NCBI GenBank assembly: GCA_036381175.1
Contig: DASVDI010000044.1
Coordinates: 16,360 to 80,359, forward strand
Direction: 5' to 3'
Length of the DNA stretch: 64,000 nucleotides
Source of the DNA: JAJUFS01 sp036381175
Lineage (GTDB): Bacteria > Pseudomonadota > Gammaproteobacteria > Natronospirales > JAJUFS01
Position 1 is the stretch's first letter. Every line of letters begins with the position of its first letter. The notes under the pieces were generated by a model, which was not told the DNA's origin, did not search any database, and saw nothing but the letters and a program-made list of their open reading frames with translations. Made by a program: the position numbers and the translations under genes. Positions 32,231 to 41,400 of the stretch are shown here, piece after piece.

Positions 32231-32589
32231 CAGAAATTGATCGCATCGAAGCGTGGATCATTGCCGAGCAGCGCAATGCTGACGCGATTCGGGACGCAGG
32301 CCGCAACGTCACCCGCCGCATCCAGCCAGCCGGCGCGAATGCAGATTTTCTTTCGGCAAGGCGATTGCACGATGCGCGCGCGGCCATCGTGAATCTCGAT
32401 CACCGTTTCACCCAGCGGACCGGCAACAGAAAATTTCCTGTCCTCCCACGCGGGATGATCCACGGCTTCACGATCGCCTTGCGTCACGCGCACGATGTGC
32501 GGTGCTGCATCGGAATAAATGTTCAACGCGAGCACGGCGATTACCGCAGCGCCCGCAAGCGCAATGACGATGTCGCCGGGGCGAATCAT
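32230..32589 (-). CDS. NusG domain II-containing protein
   Basis: 119 residues: one N-terminal membrane helix (DIVIALAGAAVIAVLALNIY) and a small periplasmic beta domain of the NusG-domain-II type. The marker segment is SPCRKKICIRAGWLDAAGD followed by ACVPNRVSIAL, including cysteines that could pair. Despite the domain name there is no link to transcription elongation. Proteins like this recur between a Gx transporter and ApbE in extracytoplasmic flavin-transfer loci. It overlaps both neighbours. Confidence 0.82.
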   Translation of the reverse strand: MIRPGDIVIALAGAAVIAVLALNIYSDAAPHIVRVTQGDREAVDHPAWEDRKFSVAGPLGETVIEIHDGRARIVQSPCRKKICIRAGWLDAAGDVAACVPNRVSIALLGNDPRFDAINF

Positions 32590-33614
32590 GGCGCGAGGAT
32601 TTCCACGCGCGGTACCGAATCCACGAACTCGACGCGCGAGCGCATCATCGGTGTCATTTCCACGTCACCGTTTGCGAGCACCAGCATGGCTTTGTCGATG
32701 CCGAGTGCGCGCGCCGTTGCTGGCCACTCGCGAGGCCCTGCGACGAACAGCGCAGTCGCGGCGGCGTCGGCAAGCGCGGCGTCGGCATGAATGATGGTGA
32801 CGGACGTGACGCCGCGTGCAGGACGCGCGGTGGCGGGATCAATGATGTGGTGATAACGCTCGCCTTCCCATTCGAAAAAACGTTCGTAGTCGCCGGAGGT
32901 GAAAACGCTGTCGTTGCCGGATGCATCGATTGCCGCAAGCACGCCATCACCGCGCGGATCGCGCACGCCGATTTGCCAGTCACGCTCGCCGTGTTGTCCG
33001 ATGACTTTCAGGTCGCCGCCGGCATTCACGATGGCATTTTCAATGCCGTGCTGGCGAAGTGTGTTGATGGCATTTTCCACCGCAAGGCCTTTCGCGAACG
33101 CACCCATGTCGATCCACAGGCACGGATCAGTAGTGCGCCATAATCCGTCGCCGGTTTCCTCGAGCGCGAACAATGTCGGCGGCGGCAGCATTGCTGCGAG
33201 TTCCGCGTCGTCCGGCGGCGGTGCCGCTTCGCGTTCCTCGCTGTTGAAACCCCAGGCTTCGATCATGCGGCCGATGGCGGGATTGAAACGGCCGCCGGAT
33301 TGTTCGGCGATGTCGCGCGCGCGTTCGATGCCTGCGAGCATTGCGTCATCGAGTGAAACGGCATCGCCCGCAGCAAGACGTTCGTTGATCTTCGCAAGTT
33401 CACCATCGCCCCATGCGCGCCAGCGGTTTTCCTGTTCGAGCAATTGCGCTTCGACCGCGTGCAGGATGTTTTCAATATTTTCGGGCGGATCGTAAACGGA
33501 AATTTCCACCAGCGTGCCGAGCGCAAAAAATGCGTGGCGTTCGGTGCGCGGTTCCTGCGCGCAACCCGCGACAATGAGCGCGAGCAGAACGCAGATTGCC
33601 CGGCGGCAAATCAT
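32586..33614 (-). CDS. apbE: FAD:protein FMN transferase (ApbE), lipoprotein
   Basis: 342 residues. The signal peptide ends in IVAGC, so it is a lipoprotein. ApbE hydrolyses FAD and attaches FMN to a threonine of target proteins such as RnfG, NqrC or FMN-bind-domain proteins. Conserved pieces are AFFALGTLVEI, RFNPAIGRMIEAWGF, WIDMGAFAKGLAVENA, IVNAGGDLKVIG, YHHIIDPATARPARGV and ALFVAGP. No obvious FMN-bind substrate is encoded in the window. It overlaps gshB and the NusG-II gene by four bases each. Confidence 0.92.
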   Translation of the reverse strand: MICRRAICVLLALIVAGCAQEPRTERHAFFALGTLVEISVYDPPENIENILHAVEAQLLEQENRWRAWGDGELAKINERLAAGDAVSLDDAMLAGIERARDIAEQSGGRFNPAIGRMIEAWGFNSEEREAAPPPDDAELAAMLPPPTLFALEETGDGLWRTTDPCLWIDMGAFAKGLAVENAINTLRQHGIENAIVNAGGDLKVIGQHGERDWQIGVRDPRGDGVLAAIDASGNDSVFTSGDYERFFEWEGERYHHIIDPATARPARGVTSVTIIHADAALADAAATALFVAGPREWPATARALGIDKAMLVLANGDVEMTPMMRSRVEFVDSVPRVEILAP

Positions 33615-34564
33615 TTCAAGTGTGTCTCGATGGCATCGAACAGCCGCGCACTGATGTTGTCGTCGTAAATGGCGTCGAGTTCGCGCACGCAGGTGGGACT
33701 GGTGACGTTGACCTCGGTGAGGTAATCGCCGATCACATCAAGACCGACAAACAGCAAGCCTTGCTCGCGCAGGAATGGCGCGACCTCCGCGCAGATCCAG
33801 CGGTCGCGTTCCGTCAGTTCAACGCCCTTGCCGGTTCCACCGGCAGCGAGATTGCCGCGCGTCTCGCCGGCGAGCGGCACGCGCGCGAGCGCATACGGGT
33901 ACGCTTCGCCGTCAATCACGAGAATGCGCTTGTCGCCGGTCTTGATTTCGGGGATGTACCGCTGGGCCATTACCTGGCGGGCGCCGGCCTTGGTGATCGA
34001 TTCCAGGATCATGGTCGTGTTCGGATCGCCGAGTTTCAGCACGAACACCTCGTAGCCGCCCATGCCGTCCAGCGGCTTCACGACGATGTGTTCCTGTTCG
34101 GCGAGAAATTCGCGAATGCGCGCGGGCGAGCGCGTGACCAGCGTCGGCGCGCAGCATTCGGGAAAGCGCTGGATGGCCAATTTCTCGTTGTTGTCGCGGA
34201 TGGCGGCGGCGCGATTCACCACGAACGCACCCGCCGCCTCGGCGAGCTCGAGAATCTGCGTGGCATAAACGTATTCGAGATCGAAGGGCGGATCCTTGCG
34301 CATCAGGATGACGTCGAGATCGCCGAGCGCGAGGTCCTCCGCCGCACCCAGCGAGAACCAGTCCTCGCGGTCGTCGCACACCGTGAGCGGCGCGCCATGG
34401 CCGCACGCCACGCCCTCCCGGAGGTAGAGATCGGCCATCTCGAAATAGCGGATTTCGAATCCGCGGCGCTGTGCCTCAAGCAGAAAGGCGAGCGTGGTGT
34501 CCTTCCAGGGCTTGATGGTCTGGATGGGGTCCATGACGACCCCGAGGCGGCGCTGAGGTATCAT
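33611..34564 (-). CDS. gshB: Glutathione synthase
   Basis: 317 residues of the ATP-grasp type that adds glycine to gamma-glutamylcysteine. Landmarks include MDPIQTIKPWKDTTLAFLLEA near the start (seen in shorter pieces), MRKDPPFDLEYVYATQ, VKPLDGMGGYEVFVL and GDKRILVIDGEAYPYALAR, then GGTGKGVELTERD. It is the first gene of the overlapping minus-strand run and is divergent from pilG. The gshB-pilG neighbourhood is conserved in Pseudomonas. Confidence 0.95.
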   Translation of the reverse strand: MIPQRRLGVVMDPIQTIKPWKDTTLAFLLEAQRRGFEIRYFEMADLYLREGVACGHGAPLTVCDDREDWFSLGAAEDLALGDLDVILMRKDPPFDLEYVYATQILELAEAAGAFVVNRAAAIRDNNEKLAIQRFPECCAPTLVTRSPARIREFLAEQEHIVVKPLDGMGGYEVFVLKLGDPNTTMILESITKAGARQVMAQRYIPEIKTGDKRILVIDGEAYPYALARVPLAGETRGNLAAGGTGKGVELTERDRWICAEVAPFLREQGLLFVGLDVIGDYLTEVNVTSPTCVRELDAIYDDNISARLFDAIETHLK

Positions 34565-34900
34565 TCGGCGTTTCCTGCATCAGTGTGGGTTGGCGAGCCG
34601 ATTTTTGCTGCGGTCGCTCATAAGTTTACTTTACTTTCAATAGATTAAGTCAAACAGTTGTGCTACAAGGTTAATTGCGGCACAAATCCCTGATGGGAGT
34701 GTGGGAACAAGACCGGAGGACGCAAGCCTTGATTGGCAAGGCTGCATCATTCGTTTATGTTAACCCGGCAACATTTCTCGCATCCGGAGTCGTCAAGGCC
34801 GTTTCATGGCCGGATTCGTGCCGCCAGGCGCACGCGGTTGCCGACAGGGAATTCAATGCATCACGAACGGGCGCGTGACCTGTAATTGCTGGAGGTTCAG
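34565..34900. other. Divergent gshB / pilG control region
   Basis: 336 bases between the starts of gshB and pilG, presumably holding both promoters. AT-rich DNA lies at about 34620-34675. A hairpin AGCCTTG / CAAGGCT is at about 34725-34743. An open frame at 34675-34878 has no ribosome site and no recognisable product, and I do not count it as a gene. No promoter is strong enough to name. Confidence 0.5.
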
Positions 34901-35308
34901 GTGGGGAGCGAAGCGCAAACAACAACCGCTCTGGGTGGACTCAAGGTCCTGGTAATCGATGATTCCAAGACCATCCGCCGGACGGCGGAAACGCTGTTGA
35001 AAAAGGAAGGCTGCGAGGTCGTCACCGCCGTCGACGGATTCGAGGCGCTGTCCAAGATCGCCGACCACAAGCCCGACATCATTTTCGTGGACATCATGAT
35101 GCCGCGCCTGGATGGCTACCAGACCTGCGCGCTCATCAAGCACAACGCCAGTTTCAAGGCGACGCCTGTCATCATGCTGTCGAGCAAGGACGGCCTTTTC
35201 GACCGGGCGCGCGGCCGCATTGTCGGCTCTGAACAGTATCTGACGAAGCCGTTCACCAAGGACGAGCTTCTCGGCGCGATCCAGAATCACGTCCGCAGGA
35301 CCGCCTGA
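34901..35308 (+). CDS. pilG: Twitching motility response regulator PilG
   Basis: 135 residues from GTG 34901, which follows GGAGG at five bases. A single receiver domain: acidic pocket in LVIDDSKTIRRTAE, phosphoacceptor Asp in IIFVDIMMPRLDGYQ, VIMLSSKDGLFDRARGRIVG, and the conserved Lys in YLTKPFTKDELL. There is no output domain, so like Pseudomonas PilG it acts by protein contacts, promoting type IV pilus extension and cAMP signalling after phosphorylation by ChpA. First gene of the pilGHIJ-chpA cluster. Confidence 0.95.
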   Translation: MGSEAQTTTALGGLKVLVIDDSKTIRRTAETLLKKEGCEVVTAVDGFEALSKIADHKPDIIFVDIMMPRLDGYQTCALIKHNASFKATPVIMLSSKDGLFDRARGRIVGSEQYLTKPFTKDELLGAIQNHVRRTA

Positions 35309-35343
35309 CGGTTCGCGGTTGCCATGTAACGGAGGAAGCAAGA

Positions 35344-35715
35344 ATGCCTGTTGTTCTTATTGTTGATGACTCGCCCACCGAGGTTCACGTTCTCAAGACG
35401 CATCTTGAGAAGAATGGCTTCGAGACCGTGATTGCGGAAGACGGCGAAAGCGGTCTGAAGCTCGCCAAGGAATCGAAGCCGGACCTCATCATCATGGACG
35501 TGGTGATGCCGGGCATGAGCGGCTTCCAGGCAACGCGCCAGCTCGCCAAGGATCCGGCCACGCAGGACATCCCGGTGGTCATCGTCACCACCAAGGACCA
35601 GGAAACCGACAAGGTTTGGGGCATGCGCCAGGGCGCGTATGACTACATCGTCAAGCCGGTGACCGAAAGGCAGCTCGTTGACAAGGTCAATGAAGCGCTG
35701 TCGGCGAAAGGGTAA
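35344..35715 (+). CDS. pilH: Twitching motility response regulator PilH
   Basis: 123 residues, a stand-alone receiver domain: LIVDDSPTEVHVLKTHLEKN, phosphoacceptor in LIIMDVVMPGMSGFQ, VVIVTTKDQETDKVWG and the Lys in YIVKPVTERQLVDKV. In Pseudomonas PilH is the second ChpA target and acts opposite to, or as a phosphate sink for, PilG. A GGAGG site precedes the ATG. It lies 35 bases after pilG and 5 before pilI. Confidence 0.95.
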   Translation: MPVVLIVDDSPTEVHVLKTHLEKNGFETVIAEDGESGLKLAKESKPDLIIMDVVMPGMSGFQATRQLAKDPATQDIPVVIVTTKDQETDKVWGMRQGAYDYIVKPVTERQLVDKVNEALSAKG

Positions 35716-35720
35716 GACCG

Positions 35721-36278
35721 GTGAGCGACGCCGCGGTACTTGAGTCCCTGCGCGAGAAGCCGTTCGAGCTTCTGCTCGAACTCGAGCGGCGTGCCGTGCA
35801 GGCCGCGGCGGGCCGCGGCCTCGAAACCGGTGCGCGCAACGAATGGGTGGGCGTCGCCTTCCGGATCGGCGAACACCTGTTCGTGACGCCGCGCAACGAG
35901 ATTCGCGAGATTCTCACCTGGCCCGGTGTCACGAAGATTCCGGGCAGCAAGGGCTGGCTCAAGGGGCTGGCGAACATTCGCGGCCAGCTATTGCCCATCA
36001 TCGACATGAATGAATTTCTCGGCGGCGAGGAAACCCTGCCGGGGCGCACCAGCCGCGTCATCGCGGTCAACCATGACGACATTCCCGCGGGATTGCTGGT
36101 TGACGAGGTGCGCGGCTTCCGGCGTTTCAGCCGTGAAGAACAATTATCTGCCGGCGCGCCAACGCCGGCGCTCGTGCCGTTCGTCACCGGACGTTTCGAA
36201 CGCAGCGAAGAAAACTGGCACGTACTGGATATGACGCGCCTGGTGGAAAGCCAGGCGTTTCTGCAGGCCGCGGAATGA
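35721..36278 (+). CDS. pilI: Chemotaxis adaptor PilI (CheW-like)
   Basis: 185 residues with one CheW domain: VAFRIGEHLFVTPRNEIREI, LKGLANIRGQLLPIIDMNEF and RVIAVNHDDIPAGLLVDEV. It should bridge the PilJ receptor and the ChpA kinase at the cell pole. The start is GTG 35721 with AAGGGTAAG upstream. Gene order and length match Pseudomonas pilI. Confidence 0.93.
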   Translation: MSDAAVLESLREKPFELLLELERRAVQAAAGRGLETGARNEWVGVAFRIGEHLFVTPRNEIREILTWPGVTKIPGSKGWLKGLANIRGQLLPIIDMNEFLGGEETLPGRTSRVIAVNHDDIPAGLLVDEVRGFRRFSREEQLSAGAPTPALVPFVTGRFERSEENWHVLDMTRLVESQAFLQAAE

Positions 36279-36342
36279 TGTGGGGAAAACAAACCTCCGC
36301 GGCCGGCATTAGACAAAGAACCCTGTTGAAGGTGGTTTGACC

Positions 36343-38433
36343 ATGGCTAAGTCTGCGGCAAGTTCAAACAAGATGCTGTTCACGATGCTGCTTCTCGCAG
36401 CGGGATTCATCGTATTCGCGGCAGTGAACTTCTTTTTCACGGCACGATTCGCGCTGCAGGACGAAGCCTTCCTTGGCCTTTTGTCCGACCAGGCGGTGCT
36501 GTCCCAGTCCATTCCGAAGGACGCGGGGCTCGCCGTGCGTGGTGACGATTCGGCTTTCACCCCGGTCCAGACCGGTCGCGAGCAGTTCGATCGCAGCTTG
36601 CGCCTGATGCTGGAAGGCGGCGAAGGAACTGACGCTGTCACCGGACAGGTCAAGGACGAAGTGCAGTTGCTGCAGACCCGCTGGGTGCAGGCGCGCGAAG
36701 CCGTGAACGTGCTGCTCGCCGCGAACGACGCCTTCGGCACCGCCCATCGCAGCCTTGAAACCGTGAATGCGGAAATGCCGGGCCTGCTGCAGCAGCTCGA
36801 CAGCGTGTTCAACACGGTCGCCGCCGGCAATGATGTCAGCCGCAGCTGGCTTTATCACCTGGGCCGGCAGGGTGTTTTCGGGCAGCGCCTGCAGCGCGAT
36901 GTGAACACGCTGGTTGAAGGCGGCGCCAACGTGCCTGCCGCTGCCGCGCGCATCGAAAGCGATGCGGCGTATGTCGGGCAGATCATGCGCGCCATGTACG
37001 ACGGCGACCCGCAGTTCGGCCTCGCGCCGATCATCAACTCCGATGCCGAGCAGGACATCCGCGAGGCGGACACCATCTGGGGTCGCGTGCAGGGCGCGGT
37101 TACCACCATCGATTCATTGAACGGCACGTTGGTGCAGGCGCACGCCGCACTGAACGCGTTGACCGGACTTTCCGGCGACCTGCTTGCGAGCACGCGCGCG
37201 ATCAATGCTGCCTTCGAACGCCAGCAGAGCCAGCGGCTCTTCCAGCCGTTATATGGCTACATCGCCGGCACCATCGGCGTGCTTCTGCTGATCGGGCTCT
37301 TCTCCATCTACAACCTCGGTTCCGACACGCGCCGCGCCGCGGAAATGCAGGCGGAACAGCAGGAGCGCAACCAGGAAGCGATTCTGCGTCTCCTCGACGA
37401 ACTGGGCTCGCTCGCGGACGGCGACCTCACCGTGCAGGCGACCGTGTCCGAGGACATCACCGGTGCTATTGCTGATTCCATCAACTTCGCCATCGAGGCG
37501 CTGCGTGATCTCGTGCTGACGGTCAACGACACCGCACTGCGCGTTGACGCCGCGGCCAAGCAGACGCAGGCGACGGCATCGCATCTCGCGGATGCTTCCG
37601 GCAACCAGACCAAGCAGATCGGCTCGGCGACGAAACAGATCGCCGCGATGGCGAAATCCATCGAACAGGTGTCGGCGAACGCGGAGCGCTCGACGCGAGT
37701 CGCGCAGCAGTCCGTCGAAATCGCCAACAAGGGCGGTGAAGCGGTGCGCCGCACGATCGACGGCATGAACGCGATTCGCGAAACCATCCAGGAAACCTCG
37801 AAGCGCATCAAGCGACTCGGCGAGTCCTCGCAGGAAATTGGCGATATTGTCGAGCTCATCAACGACATCGCCGAGCAGACGAACATTCTCGCGCTCAACG
37901 CCGCCATCCAGGCCTCCATGGCCGGTGAAGCGGGCCGCGGTTTCGCGGTCGTCGCGGACGAAGTCCAGCGCCTCGCGGAACGTTCCGCCAATGCAACGAA
38001 ACAGATCGAAGCGCTGGTGAAGACCATTCAGACCGACACCAACGAAGCGGTCATCTCGATGGAGCAATCGACCGCGGGCGTGGTCAGCGGTGCGCAGCTC
38101 GCCGAGAACGCGGGTTCGGCGCTGGACGAGATCGTGAAGGTCTCGAACCACATCGCGACGCTGATTCAGTCCATCTCCGCCGCCGCGCGCCAGCAGGCGA
38201 CGGCGGCGACGGACGTGTCGCGCACCATGAACGTGATTCAGGAAATCACCTCGCAGACCACCGAGGGCACGCAGGCCACCGCGCGTAACATTGGCAAGCT
38301 CGCGACGCTCGCAACGGAGCTCAGAAAGTCCGTCGCCGGCTTCAAGCTGCCGAACATGGCGGGTGGCGAAACCATGGTCATGACGGCGGAAATGCATGCG
38401 GAAGAAGTCGAAGCCGCAGAGCAGAGCGCCTGA
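36343..38433 (+). CDS. pilJ: Methyl-accepting chemotaxis protein PilJ
   Basis: 696 residues: a first membrane helix (MLFTMLLLAAGFIVFAAVNF), a periplasmic helical sensor region with PilJ-type repeats, a second helix (YIAGTIGVLLLIGLFSIYNL, about residue 303), a HAMP segment and a long cytoplasmic coiled coil. The signalling tip reads NDIAEQTNILALNAAIQASM followed by AGEAGRGFAVVADEVQRLAE. It is thought to sense surface contact through the pilus in Pseudomonas. No methyltransferase or methylesterase gene follows, so adaptation enzymes must be elsewhere or absent. Confidence 0.94.
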   Translation: MAKSAASSNKMLFTMLLLAAGFIVFAAVNFFFTARFALQDEAFLGLLSDQAVLSQSIPKDAGLAVRGDDSAFTPVQTGREQFDRSLRLMLEGGEGTDAVTGQVKDEVQLLQTRWVQAREAVNVLLAANDAFGTAHRSLETVNAEMPGLLQQLDSVFNTVAAGNDVSRSWLYHLGRQGVFGQRLQRDVNTLVEGGANVPAAAARIESDAAYVGQIMRAMYDGDPQFGLAPIINSDAEQDIREADTIWGRVQGAVTTIDSLNGTLVQAHAALNALTGLSGDLLASTRAINAAFERQQSQRLFQPLYGYIAGTIGVLLLIGLFSIYNLGSDTRRAAEMQAEQQERNQEAILRLLDELGSLADGDLTVQATVSEDITGAIADSINFAIEALRDLVLTVNDTALRVDAAAKQTQATASHLADASGNQTKQIGSATKQIAAMAKSIEQVSANAERSTRVAQQSVEIANKGGEAVRRTIDGMNAIRETIQETSKRIKRLGESSQEIGDIVELINDIAEQTNILALNAAIQASMAGEAGRGFAVVADEVQRLAERSANATKQIEALVKTIQTDTNEAVISMEQSTAGVVSGAQLAENAGSALDEIVKVSNHIATLIQSISAAARQQATAATDVSRTMNVIQEITSQTTEGTQATARNIGKLATLATELRKSVAGFKLPNMAGGETMVMTAEMHAEEVEAAEQSA

Positions 38434-38491
38434 TCCGGGCTGGTTGACCACAAGCGGCAATTCCCGAATGGGTGGGGCAGGACGGTAAGGC

Positions 38492-41400
38492 ATGACGCAG
38501 GTAGCATCAGACTCGTTGCTCTGGATCAAGTCCGAACTGGACAACACGCTGGTGCGTTCGCGCCAGGCGCTGGAGGCCTATGTCGAGAACCAGGATGACA
38601 AGGCGAAACTCCAGGACTGTCTTGATCACCTTCACCAGGTGCAGGGAACGCTGCGCATGGTCGAGGTTTACGGCGCGGCGATGCTGGCCGAGGAAATGGA
38701 AGGCGTCGCCAGCGTGCTGGTGGCGGGCAAGGTCGAAGACCCGGAAGACGGCTTCGAAGTCCTCATGCGCGCCATGCTGCAACTCCCCGATTACCTCGAG
38801 CGCATCGTCGGCGGACAGCGCGACGTGCCGCTGGCACTGCTTTCACTCCTGAATGACCTGCGTTCCGTGCGCGGCGAGCCGCTGTTGTCGGAATCGTCGT
38901 TGTTTGCCCAAGGGCTCAGCGAGCGCGGTTCGCGCGAACTCGAATCCCGCGAGTGGTCGCCGCAGGGTGACATCCGCGAGATCGCGAAAAAGCTGCGGCC
39001 GAAATTCCAGCAGGCGCTGCTCGGCTGGTTCAAGACCGGCAAGGTCGACAATCTCAAGGCACTCACGAAAATCCTGGAGCAGTTCGAGCAGGCGGCAACC
39101 TCGCCGAGCAGCTTCCAGCTCTGGTGGGTCGTGAACGGCACGCTTGAAGCCCTGCAGGATGGCGGCATCGAGGCCAGCGTCAGCCTCAAGCAGATGCTTG
39201 GCCAGGTTGATCGACAGATCAAGAAAGTGCTCGACGGCGGCGAAGCGGCGCTCGACAACGACCCGCCCGCCGAACTCGTCAACAATCTTCTTTATTACAT
39301 CGGCAAGGCGAATTCCGGCGGCGAAAGAGTTGCCGCCATCAAGGAAGCGTTCCGCCTTGGCGAGCTGCTGCCCACCGAGAATGACGTAAGCGACGCGCGC
39401 GATCGCCTGTCCGGCCCGAACCTGAGTTTGATGAAGACCGTTTCCGTCGCGATCAAAGAAGACCTCGCGCGGGTGAAGGACACGCTGGATATTTTTGTCC
39501 GTATGGGCAAGAACGATCCGGTGGAGCTGTCCGGCCTGGTCGAACTGCTGAAGAAAGTCGCCGACACGCTCGGTGTGCTCGGCCTCGGCGAGCAGCGCGA
39601 GAGCGTTGAAGCCGAGCGCGCGGTGCTTGAAAACCTCGTTCGCGGCGAACGCGAACTCAGCGAAAACGTGCTGATGGACATTGCCTCGGCGCTGATCCGC
39701 GTCGAAACCAGTCTTGACGAGCGCATGGTCGAGACCGTGTTCCGCGACAGCGCGGTGCCAAGCGAAGAGGAAAGCCTCGGACTGCGCGTCGAAGAGGCGG
39801 ACTTCCGCCAGGTGAGCTCCGCGGTCATCCGCGAATCCATCATCAATCTCGCGCGCGTCAAGGACGGCATTGTCGAATACATCAAGACACCCGCGAAGGC
39901 GGACGTGCTGCGCCCGATTCCGCCGCTGATTCACCAGATCCAGGCCGGTCTTCGGTTGCTGGAAGTCGAACGTCCTGCGCAGTTGCTGGAAAGCATCCGC
40001 CATTACATCCAGGAAAAGATTTTCGGCACGCGCGAAATTCCGTCCGAGGCCGATCTTGATCGCCTTGCGGATGCGATCGTCAGCGTCGAGTTTTACCTCG
40101 AAACCGTGCAGCAGGGACGCGGCCACCACGCCGGCATGCTGGACAACGCCGAGGCCTGCGTCGAAGCGCTCGGATTTCCGCTGGGCTACGTACCCGCATC
40201 CGCCGCCGACGTGGGTATCGAGGAAGCGGAAGAAGCCGAGGAAGCGGCGGAACGCACACCGCCTGTTGCCGATCCGGCTCCAGTTGCGCCTGTTGCCGCG
40301 GCGCCTGCGGCCGCTGCACCAAAACACGCCGTCGGGCCGCGTCCCGATGAAGTCGATCCGGAGATCGTCGAAATCTTCCTGGAAGAGTCGCGCGAGGAAA
40401 TCGCGTCGCTGAAGGAACATTTCCCGCACTGGAAGAAGAATCCGGAACATGCCGATTCGCTCACCACCGTGCGGCGTTCGTTCCACACGCTCAAGGGCAG
40501 CGGCCGCATGGTCGGCGCCGAGTTGATCGGCGAATTCGCCTGGTCGGTCGAGAACATGCTCAACCGCATCATCGATCAGACCATCAAGGCGAGCCCCGAA
40601 CTGTTTGACCTGATCGAGCGTACGATCGCCACCTTGCCGCAGTTGATCGAACAGCTTGAAGCCGGTACGCCGCCGAAAGCCGACATCTACGGCATGATGG
40701 AACGCGCGAATGCGATTTCGCGCGGCGAAGTCGTCGCCATCGAAGAAGAGAACGAAGTGGACCGCGGCGCCGCCGTGACCTCGGAACCGGAATCGGTGGC
40801 GGCGGCGGAAGAAACCGTCGCAACGCCGGCAGAGAAGCCGGCAGAGAAGCCGGCGGAAAAAGCCGAGGAAGCCGCCGCATCGCGCGCGATGGATCCGGTT
40901 CTCTACGAAATTTTCCGAAACGAAGTCGAGAACCATCTCGAGACACTTCAAAAATACATCCAGGATGCCGAAGGCAAGAGCACGCCGCGCCCTGTAACCG
41001 ACGCGCTGCTGCGCGCGCTGCACACGCTGAACGGCAGCGCCGCCATGGCGGGCGCGCATTCCATCGCCGAGCTGGTCGATCCTTTCGAGCAGTACTGCAA
41101 GATGGTCAACGAGGCCGGCGGCAAACTGCTGCCCGAAGACCTGCCGTTGCTCGCGGAACTCGCCTCCATGGTGCCGCAACAGCTTGAAACGTTGCGGACC
41201 GGCGGGCCAGCGCCTGACGACCTGGATGCACTGACTACCCGGGTTCGCCGCCGGCTGATCGACGCGGCCAGCGAACAGCGCGCCGCGCAACAGGCCGAAG
41301 CGGCCGCGAAATCCGCGACGGCGGCAAAAGTCCGCGCGCCGCTGCCCGCGGTCGTCGACATCGGCGATCTGCCGGATTTCGACGAGGAACTCGCCGAGGT

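Noticed and set aside
34715..34745. Possible c-di-GMP riboswitch (GGACGCAAGCC with hairpin)
   Set aside because: Only the GGACGCAA piece resembles the GEMM core; the GCAAACC part and the second stem are missing.
34675..34878. Small 67-codon open frame before pilG
   Set aside because: No ribosome site and no recognisable product; it lies in the expected promoter region.
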